64,000 nt of DNA, taken from Odontesthes bonariensis. Lineage: Eukaryota; Chordata; Actinopteri; Atheriniformes; Atherinopsidae. Positions 1 to 10,500 of this stretch are shown here, piece after piece. The stretch covers positions 33,530,197 through 33,594,196 of the forward strand of contig NC_134509.1 in assembly GCF_027942865.1 (NCBI RefSeq), written 5' to 3'. Within the stretch, counting starts at the first letter, position 1; every line of letters starts with the position of its first letter. Under the pieces are notes generated by a model. That model was not told where the DNA came from. It worked only from the letters and a program-made list of their open reading frames with translations, and made no database searches. The position numbers were made by a program, and so were the translations under genes.

Positions 1-216
1 GTCAAGAAACCTCAATTATAATGTGACTAAAAGGTTTTTATGGAACATTGTTGCAATGATACTGAAATTATTTTTCCCCAGCTCACTTTCAGTTAATCAT
101 GTGGTCACCAGATTTTTAATCATCATAGTCATTACTTTCCCCCGCTTGTTCATTCAGATTTTCCTTAAAATTTTTTCCTGTTCGTTTGCCAAAAAAGCTG
201 TATCCCAGTTTGTTAC

Positions 217-1260
217 CTGTGGATCTAGGTCTGTGCAGACATTGGTGAGGTTGTACAGAACTATCATACTTTCTTCCGCAGTCAGTTGAACAAATGCTGA
301 ACCAGGAGCGGCACACCGGCACAACAGAGGAAGACTGCAAAGAAAGTGGAAACAGTTCTAACGCTGACAGATAAATTAGGGAGAAAATGCAGCACGTCTG
401 GGGTAATTTGCAAGGACTCTGAGACTGTTTCTGACACAACGGATTCAAACTCACAGCAAGGGGTTGAAGTTGCTGTTCTGTTGATAAAGCAGCTGAGTGT
501 AGAAATTAGTGAGGTTCAGAGGTAGGACCGAGTGATTGAGCAGCGCAATATTCAGAGGGTTCACTGTGAACACCTGGAGAACCTGCAGGGAGGGGAGGCA
601 AACAAGTCTGTGAGTCTTAAATCTGTCAACAAAAAAAGTCTTTTCTGAACAAAATCTAAACTGCAGTTTAAGATCTGCGACCCCGAGTCAGTACCTGTTC
701 AGATCCAAATGACACAAGATCCTCCAGGGTGAGGAAAGGCATGAAAGGGCCGATGTACTCAACAAACCAAGCTGTGGAGTTGAGTTCAGGGTCGCTCGGG
801 TTGTAACACCTCGGTGCCGTTGCTACAACAACAATTTATAATAATTTAAGTGTGAGGCTTTCTGTCCTCACAATAATAATAAAAAACAACGTTGCATTTC
901 TGTCATTTTGTTGAAAATTATTGTAAAGGAATTAAACCGGATGTAAGGATCAAAGGTTTGTTCTGGAAAATGTCCAAAGGTACGAAAATCTAACTTTTTA
1001 AGAACAAGATTACGTCTTCATTCAATCAGATATTCGTGAAATATATTAAATTCATAATGATAAAAGGAAGAACTCTAAAAAAGGGATTCAGCATTTTTAT
1101 TGTTTTGTATGTATCACTCTTGTCATTGAGGCTTTAAAGACTGACCTGACATGAGGTAAACTCTGATGGTGTTGTACACATCTTGCTTCACAAAGTCATT
1201 AGCGGTGTAGTTGTATTCACCCAGAACTAAAACTCTGAAACAACACAACATTAAATCACA

Positions 1261-1353
<93 letters not shown>

Positions 1354-1570
1354 ATGGATAGATTTGGAGCAAGACATACAGCTTTTGGAAGGCCAGGCAT
1401 GAGGCGTTGTGTGTGGCGTTCGGACTGATTAGACTCTTTGTGAGGAAAACCAAGTAACTGTGAAGGCGCCGGTCAAACCAAGCGTTCACCTCTGACCTAC
1501 TGGAACTGCTCAGAGCCATGGGCCAAACACAAGGCAGTGTGGGCCGCCTCACCACCTCCGGCAGAGACTC
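217..1570 (-). other. Stereocilin-like repeat unit E (5 exons, continues off window)
   Basis: The exons are 1570-1380 (EVNAWFDRRLHSYLVFL ... NATHNASCLAFQ), 1234-1146 (VYNTIRVYLMSG), 822-695 (CYNPSDPELNSTAWFVEYI), 582-455 (VLQVFTVNPLNIALL) and 334-217 (LTAEESMIVLYNLTN). Lengths are 191, 89, 128, 128 and 118. The fourth exon ends in phase 2 instead of 0, unlike the other units, so this is probably the distinct terminal unit of the protein. The last exon ends with a proper donor, so more exons lie to the left of base 1. Bases 1-216 show no exon. Confidence 0.62.
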
Positions 1571-4500
1571 CTGCAGTGAATTTACAGGTTTATGTCTCGA
1601 CACCGTTACAACATGTCTCCATTTCTCTGTGTTCAAATGTGTGGTACATACAGTGTCCAGAAACATCGGCGTCTGGATGTAGTTGTTGTAGAGCTCACAG
1701 AGCAGCGCTTCATCGTCGACAACATCAGGGCGGCGCAAGAAATCCCCGAGATGTGATGGAGGCATGGAGTTGATCAGCTAGAGGAACGGGAGTAAAAAGA
1801 TCAATTTTTCTGCTTCATCTCGTTTGTATTTAATCCAGAAAAGTCTTAAACACAACACACCAGGTGTATTCTATCGTGAGGCATGAGGGACACGAAGGCA
1901 GTCAGGTTGGGGAACTGGAATCCTACGAATGAACGCTGGAGAAAACTGTAGAAACTGTAGTTGTAGTTGTCACCATAGCAACGGAGAGGTGAAGGACCTA
2001 ATATGGAACAGAAAGAGAGAGGTCAGCTGTCAATCAAATGTGAGTAAGGTGCTGTGTATGTTCGCTCTCTTTCTATTTGTTTGCCAGTGGGAACTTCAGT
2101 GCCGCCAAATTCCCCTACAAACTTGTTGGATAAAACGGATAACTATGTCGGAATTGATGAAGGATATTGGCTGTTTAATCCGGATTCACGTTTGTGGTAG
2201 GTAAAGTTTTACTTTATATTTGCTATCTTACAAAGTTTAAGTGATTGTGAACGAAGTCTTTGCAAAATGGGAAACTGGGAGTGATTTAATGAAACATCTT
2301 AGCTTGATGAGCAAAGCAATGTTGAGACAGTAAACAATGTGTTGACAGCTTCGTACATGTACAGTAGGTTACTTGTCTGCTAGCTTAGGTTGGAGCACTG
2401 TCGGTGTGTGTGACATGAAGCATTTTTCGGAAAAGGCAAAAAAACACGAGTCCAGCAAGGCGCATCTGAATTGTGCCAGCCATGCAATGCTTTGCGACAA
2501 GTTTCCCTCTAATTGAAACGTAGGCAGTATTAATTCCTTTCACAAACTTTCTCTTCGCTCATTTTCACGTGGCTTTTGTGTTTGTTGTATGGCAGACTTT
2601 TATGCGAGTGCGCACCCCCCCCCCCCCCCCCCCCTGCGTATGGTTGCATAGACTATTGGCCTATTGCGTATGCTCCATAAAAGCTTGCATTTTGATAACG
2701 CAGATCATCTGCCCCGCCTATTTTCCAGACCACGAGCCGCTACTGCTAACTACTGCAACACAACTTTTGGTGCGTATCACACCACACAAACATCTTTTGG
2801 CACAAACAAGTCGCCGTTCAGTTCTGCTTTGGGGGAATTTTCAACAATTTCCTCAGTGAAACTTTTCTAGATGTGTGAGATTGGTGGCTGTTTTGCATGC
2901 AGTTCTTGAACTGGTTGGTATCTAATGCAACTCATTCTACCCGGGAATGCTACCTACATCACTGGTTGAAACAAAAGCCTAAGTATGATTGAGCCATGTC
3001 CATTATAAGGTTCTTGGCCTTTTCTAATGGTGACTGCAAGATAACAAACTTTTGCCGTTCTACAGTAAGTAAACATGACGGTGATACAATGATGGGTGTT
3101 AAAAAATATACTTTTTATATATATTTTATATTACAGGTACAAAAATCCTAGTATCAGGTTTCTAACTTAAAGGGATAGTTTGTTTTTTTCTTACAGCAGG
3201 ACTGAACGGGACAAAAGCCAGAAGACATGAAATGGTGAAAATGCATTGAAAATATATTTGTGAGCATAACAGAGCACGTTGTCAAATTGGATCTGGTTAT
3301 TCACATGAAGACACCCAGAGACAGTTGTGTTAGAGCTACAGAGAAAAGTACAAAGCCCCCCTGGCCACCTCCACACAGCTGGAAAACACACCATCGAATC
3401 TGTCAGTGTGGTCTTTTCTTTACCTTTGAGAGCCTGAATGATGTGATTGTGGATATATTTCTGTGTGTCTTCACTGAGAGATGAAATTGTCGAATTGAGA
3501 ATTTCCACACTGAAACAGTATGAAAATACAAAGATTTGTCAAAGAGGTCCAAAGTGAAAAAAGGCTGAATTGATCCCAGTTATTGGTTAGGTGCTACACT
3601 CACCCCTGCTGCTCAATGCTGCAGTTCCTTCTTGCCAGTATTTGGAAGAATGGGGCAACATGATCAGGTGACAGGTTGACTAGCAGGGGGCGCAGTCGAT
3701 TGTGGAGCCACACCAACACAACTGAGTCATCCACTGAGTGATCAGAGAGGTTCGCACGATCAAACACAACTTTCAACATGGCTGACCTCACCAGAGAGGG
3801 GAACATGCTTTCATGACCCTGCAGGAAGAAACAAAAACAGATCAATTGAATAAAAACACAATTAAGCATTATCTGCTTGAGAAGGGAAATGACAAAAAAT
3901 GTCATTCCACTGGTGCTTGTCATTCTTGGTAAAACATTAACTCAACATGTATTAATTAGGTGTGTACTCACTTTTTTTTGTACTTGATTTAAACAAAAAC
4001 TCAGTGTTTCTCAGTGCCAACTTATGTCATTTCATGTTTCAATGTTATTTCAGAGATTGCAGAAAGTGTGAAAGTGTGATGTGTGCTTACCATGATTGCT
4101 GGTGAGAAATCATCAAAGAAAGAACTGAGAAACTGGTCAGGGACATGTTCCATCACCATGTTAACGTGGTCAGGAGACGTGAGCTGCCCAGGTGTGGCAG
4201 ACACCTCTGCAAGCTGCCTGACTGTCAGCTGCGGCAGGGCTTCCATCTGCACACACACAATCACACACACATGCACATTCAAAGTAAGGCTAATGATAAA
4301 CTGAAAGGCAAAAATAAAAACAAGCTGATTAAAAAATACAGAGGTGGGAGACACAATGCAGCACCACAGACCGGTGAAAACTTGGAATAGAGCTCGAGGA
4401 GTTCCTGGAAGGACATCAGGACAGAGAACCCCCCGAGGTTCTCCCGCAGCCACTCTCCGCTGTTGTTGACGTGTGAGCTGCAGGAAGGATCTGAAACCAC

Positions 4501-7500
4501 GAAAACACATGGAACAAATCCAGCTTTATTTCTCTGAATGAACACAGTTCACCTCAGTATACATTAAGAATGTATCGTGCAGAAGAAACTGCGTGAGATA
4601 CAGTGTGTTTTCTATGTGATATTGAGAAAAATTTCGAATGGATTAAAATCAGAACCTATCTTGGCCTTTCTTCTTTATCACTCTTTGGTAGGATGACTCG
4701 TGTTTAGTGGTATTGTATGCTGCATGACCTTCTCTCTATCAAGACTCAGTTCACAGAGAGATGCAACATAAAATACACTGCTATGGTTCAGAATTCATTG
4801 AACCTGTTGTCTTTCTTTTTGAAATGTTCGCTCTTGGGTGATTTCACGCTGAAACTGCAACACTTTTTGTCTTTGACAGGAATAGAGGAGCCTACCTGCG
4901 GTGTTGTTCTTGGTCAGGTAAACCTTCATGAAGTTTGTGCTGACAGACATCTGCTTGGCAGGCGTCATGTGCGGCTGGACTTGACTCAAAATCTGCACCC
5001 TGAATTTAGAAACGAGGTCAAAAGGTCGTAAAATGATCGCAAACATACAACATTATTTCAGTATGACAAAAGAGGGAGTCAGATATTCTTTAAAGCAACT
5101 ACAAATTCAAAATTCCTCACTGCGTACATGTGCTGGCAGGTGCTGACGTGCAAATTATTTGCGGTGAGACATGATAGGAAGTGAGGGGAAATAGCAGGCA
5201 GGAATGGACGAGGGCATTTGTGGTGAGATAGCGCGACTGTACTTACATTTGCTGGTACGACTGACAGCTGAGATTCCTCTTGCTCAGACAGTGCAGAAAC
5301 CTCCCTGATGCGGACGGCAGGAAGCCACTCAGGCGGCTTGAGAACCACAACTTGATTATGCTGATGTCCCTCAGCTGCTCATCTGTCAGCATTGATACCC
5401 TGATCTCCCCAATCACATCCAAAATATCCTGTGCTGATGGACCAACCATCCCCACGGACTGTAGAAGGGATGATCAGTTGTTACAAAAAAGAAACATTTT
5501 CACAACATTGAAATTCTAGTGTACGTAATGAGTTTTATGGTATGCTGGTTCTTGAAGCTACTGACCATGTTAGCGAGCCTGTCCAGGGCTGCATCCAAAA
5601 TATAGGAGTGTTTGGTCAGCAGCATCTTCCACAGCACTTTGGAGTGGCTGCTGTTTCCAGGCAGATTACACCTCAGGAGAGAAGCCAGCTGAGTGGCTGT
5701 GATGTCCTCCAGCTGTGGGAAAGTGAGAGGTCATTTACCTGCTCTCTGCGACGAGTCCTGAACGTTTTTATTCAAACTCTTTTTAAAGTAGACTGTCACC
5801 TGAGCACAAGCATATTTCTCCAAGGTAAAATTGCAGGGAACGTGCATAGACATGTTCATGTAGGACTGTAGATCAGAGCTGTGAGATCATGCGAAGAAGC
5901 AGATATATTTCAGGATCAAGGTAATTATAGCAGTTTTGACTGTTTGGATTTAAGTCATAGAAGGGGTACCTGTCGACGCCTCTGCAGACGTTAGTGCCTG
6001 TCGAACAACACAACAGATGAAAAGATTTTAATCCTAAAAGTACCCACGCAAATGTAATGTAATAATATGAAACTTTGACACACAAGTGAAAAGTCTTACC
6101 ATTGACCTTGGTTTCTGGACACTGTGAATGACCAGTTTTACAAATTAATAAAATATTTGTAGACACATTAAATGGGAAAAGAAATAAAGTGAAAATATGG
6201 AAAATTACAGATTGAGCAAGTAAAGAAGAAATCTCACCGTAATGTTTTCTGGCACACACTCTGTCAAAAACAAAGCACAGAAAATATTTAGTCAACACAA
6301 GCACAATGACATTTTACGTCCACAATTCAATAGTAGAAGTGAGACTTCATGTTGGCATCTGGTTTAAATGAGGGAGACAGTTGTATAACCTGTAGTTAGT
6401 CATTCTGGTATGTTTGCTTGCTTGTTCAAGACACAGAGACTCACCATCTGGTGCAATAAGTATCAGATTATCTATGCTAGCCCAGGCCACTGGTTCCATG
6501 TCTGGAGTCAGAGATGGTACTGCTCCATACAACCGGTAAAAGCTAATGCAAAAATGAACAAAATAAAAAACAAAGATTAATAAAAACCACTTACTTAAAA
6601 ACCACTAATATTCAGTCAAGAGTTTGACTGAATATTCATTGTATTAAAAAGGACACACTGTCATTTTCTTAGAGAGGACTCAGCACCAGAGCATCCAGAG
6701 TTCTCTGTTATCTGTATTTTATCCCTTACCAAAGCATATTTTTTTACCTGTCAGGCAAGGAGAAGCAGAGGCAATGCAAAAAAAAGTGTTTGAACAGAGT
6801 TGTGCGTATGATCAGTACCAGCTCAGAGCAAAGAAACATTATGCCTGGGATAACCCCAAACATGATGTAGGTTCATGTAGTAACAGGCTTCAAAAGATAC
6901 GAAAAACATGCAAGCATCGCTCCAAGTACTCACATGTGTTTGTAGACACTGCATGGAGGACTGGTCTGAAAAATGGAACATTTTACAATCAATCGTACAT
7001 AGCTGTTAAAGTTTCAGCACTTGTATCCTGACAAAAGCAATTACCTCTTTAGCGAGCTGGACCACAAAGTGCAAAACCTCTGGAAATTTCCTGACTTCAG
7101 GTGACTCTATCAGGAAGTCAAACACACGGTTGATAATGACATCTTTCTGCAGGGGAGGGCCATGAGGCAACAGCATCAGCTCTGCCAACTGCTTTGGGGA
7201 CAGGAGGTGAAGAACCTCTAACTGAGCCATACACAGAAGAGAAGAGGAGAAAACACATCATTTACAATTTCATATGCACATTACTTACTTAATTCTTCAG
7301 TTGCATCTGCGTATTTAACGAATAAAAACGCAGAATGGGTATGTTTTCCAGACTTACTCCAGAGAAACCGGGGTTGAGCTTGTAGAAGTCGATGATGGAG
7401 GCAAATCTTGAGAAGAAACCAAAGTTTTTTTGCAGCCATTCTGCGCTGTTATTGGCTGAAGAGACACACTGGGGATCTGAAACATAGTGAAGAAAAAATA

Positions 7501-10500
7501 TGAGCATTTCATTGTTGATTAATGTTGATGCAGTTTGTGTTAACATTTCTTTGTTTTTAATCTACTAAATATAGAAAAATATGAATCTACAAAATAAAGT
7601 CATGTACAGCAAATGTAGTACGAACTAAAGTACATTTGTTCAACATCTAACACTACTTCTTATAATGTAGTTAAGCTTTTACATCAAAACATTTAAGTGA
7701 GGTGTATTTGTAATAAGTTTTTTAATTTTGTTTTCTGTAAACAGTTTTTTTCTATTATTAATTGCTAATAGTCATGGGAAGGTTTTTTTTTTGTTAAAGC
7801 ATGTAAATGTCACTTTGAATAAAGAATGCTTTATCATTTCTTTCTTTTTTTTTAGCATCATACCTCCGCTATTGTTTTGCTTACCAGAAGTATTGTGATG
7901 CAGCAGAAACGAGTAGACAAAGTGCTCATAGATCTTGTGACTGTGCATCGGATCAGCATCCATGACACTCATCTGTTCACCCAGTGCTGCCACACTGCAC
8001 ACAGCATGACAAAGACAAAACAAGAGTGATGATACTAAACCATCCATGTGCATAAATGTACAAAATCCACTAAAAGCTGTCCACTCACAGGGTTTGGTAA
8101 ACAGGGCAGGAGAAGTTCTTGGTGCTCAGGCAGGAGAGGAGGTCTGGGTGCACGTCAGGCAGGAGGGGCAGCAGTTTGATCCGGAACCAGAGCTTGATGA
8201 AGTCTGGGTCCTGCAGGTGTTCCTGAGTCAGATCTGGAGATGGAGGCCTCTCACCAAAAATCTCCTTAAAGTCTGACGCCACCTCCTTGAAGTTCTAGAG
8301 GGCAGGAAGAATAGGAAGCACCCGTTATTGTTTTTTTTGTTGGAAATGTTTGTTGGAATTTGTTTGACAGGCCTGTGAGGTTAGCACACTCACTGATTTG
8401 GAAAACTCTTTGATCAGGGAGTTTAGACGCTTTGTCAGCTCTACAATCAGCCTCATGATGGTTTTCTCGTCCATTGTCAGGTTCGAACGGGCCGCACAGT
8501 GCAAAACATTGGCCACATTTTCCACTACGTCTGTCAGCTGGTAGTACGAACAAAAAAATCATCGTGGAGATATTAGATCAAAGAGGAGTGTCACCATTTA
8601 AGAAACATTTTTGCAGACTTTTGAATACCTGGAGATTGCTGTGTATATTTAAATATCCTAACAGTCACACTTATCTTTAAAAAATAAATAAACAACTAAA
8701 TTAAACCTCACCCCACAATGGCCGTTGCTCTTATCAAGCGTGACGCTACAGACATCTTGGATTTCAGAAGTTTCGTTGTTCAAACCATGGTCCAAAAAGC
8801 TAAAAAAAAAAAAAATACAGTCTTACAGACACTGTACACAAGACACTGCACATTACAGTACGCCAACTCACAGAACAGAAAAACTTTAACTGACTTTAAG
8901 TAGCTGAGCAGATGCAAAAGTGCCTATCTGTACCCTGCAAGACTTCAGTTCATGCTCTCCCCTCTCCTCTTTACACTATCTGATAACTTGTTGACAACAT
9001 CTTTTTTTATATATTTTGTGTGGTTCTGCATGATTTGGACAGTTCTAGATCACGGCCGTATTTCAGTTTAAAACCATTTTCATGCAGCCAACATATCAAT
9101 TCCTTTTTATAACTGTTTACTATACTACTTACTACTCTGTGTGCAAGTGTTTTCCTGCACGGGAATTTCTATTGATTGTTGGAAATTAAGCCTGGAAAAC
9201 TACTTTTAAATCTAGAAGAGCAAGGATCAGGAAGCAGAGGAGCTACATGTTTCATTAAGTAATAACCACGAAAGGCTATAAAGAACTTAATCATGTGTCT
9301 ATGAGTATTTGTTCTTTTTAAATAAATGGATTCATGAGCTTTGACTTCGTCTAACGTTATCGTTTCGCCCAGTTCTGTCATCACAGAAAAAAAAATAAAA
9401 CTGGTATCTAGGGATGAGAAGTGTTCATCTTCTGTATTCGGTTCATTGTTTGCTTTACTTACAACAGTTGGTGAAAAGCGAGGGTGATATTTTGGTGCAT
9501 CAGGGGAGTGTCGTTCGGCAGGAACCTCCTTAACAGCGGTATCACAACCTGCTGGTACCAGTCCTCTACATTTGTCACATCAAACTGTGGCGTCTCTGGA
9601 ACTGTGGTGTTTTTTGGTCGGTACATGTCAGCCAGTTCAGCCAGAGTGAAGTTGAGCAGGAACTGAGTCAGAGTGGTGCTTCTTATTTCTGACATGTCCC
9701 TCTGCAAGAACAGCAGGCCAGGAGTCACAATGCATCAAAACATGCCAGTTTAAGCAGCAAGAGATGTGTGTGTGTGTGTGTGTCACAATGAATTTACCTC
9801 ACGTGTGAAGGACACAAACTCATGGGCAAAGCTCCCAATTGGTTTGAAAGCCATCATGAATCCGTTTATAACCTGTTAGTGTGTAAAAAGAGGTGAGATG
9901 AAACGCTTTATCATGGCTAGAAATGAAAATCTCTTCATTTGTTTGTCAGGTGGTTTGTCCTGCAAACAATTCACAGTAAACAATCAAACATTATTTTACA
10001 CAGGTTTTTGGAGAAATTAAATTAGATTTAATCATTTAATTAGAGAGCTTTTAAGACAGAGTATAAATTTAGAGGTGCACATATGGTGACATCACATCAC
10101 GGTCATGTTCTTTTAAACAAACATTGTGTGACCTTGAAAAATGTTGTGATATATCTATTTAATTTCTGAACTGTATTAAGTAGGACCATCAGCATGCTGA
10201 TCAGAAGGATTGAATGAGTAAATGTCCATAATAAATCATGGGAAAAAACTTCTTTTTTTTTTTAAAGGGACCTAAAGTGGTTTAGAGCTGACACTTATCA
10301 CCATCATTTCATTACACTTTAGGGTATTTCTGCATTGGTTACACCTCCAACAGCAAATCTTTCTACAGTCAGTGTTTAGTTGATCATGCTACTTGTTGTA
10401 GGTTTATATTAATTGCACAAACTCAATTAAATATCAAATCAGTTCCTTTTAAAAAGGTGTAAAGAATTAACCAAAATAGAACAAGTGATGACTGGGGGAA

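Larger units (their letters stand above)
1652..3818 (-). other. Stereocilin-like repeat unit D (4 exons)
   Basis: The exons are 3818-3604 (VLVWLHNRLRPLLVNLSPD ... RRNCSIEQ), 3509-3424 (SEDTQKYIHNHIIQALKG), 1997-1861 (FLQRSFVGFQFPNLTAFVSL) and 1777-1652 (LINSMPPSHLGDFLRRPD). Lengths are 215, 86, 137 and 126, ending in phases 2, 1, 0 and 0. The intron between 3424 and 1997 is enlarged to about 1.4 kb and holds a poly-C tract and a transposase-like fragment. The exon at 1997-1861 keeps its leading cysteine, so the unit is complete although more diverged than A-C. Confidence 0.55.

Noticed and set aside
1-216. Further exon of the stereocilin-like gene at the window edge
   Set aside because: The 217-334 exon has a donor at 216, but no acceptor-exon pair in correct phase was found in the remaining bases.
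1211-1402. Open frames of poly Thr-His and Cys-Val across the CA repeat
   Set aside because: They are translations of a dinucleotide repeat. The real exons lie on either side with their own splice sites.
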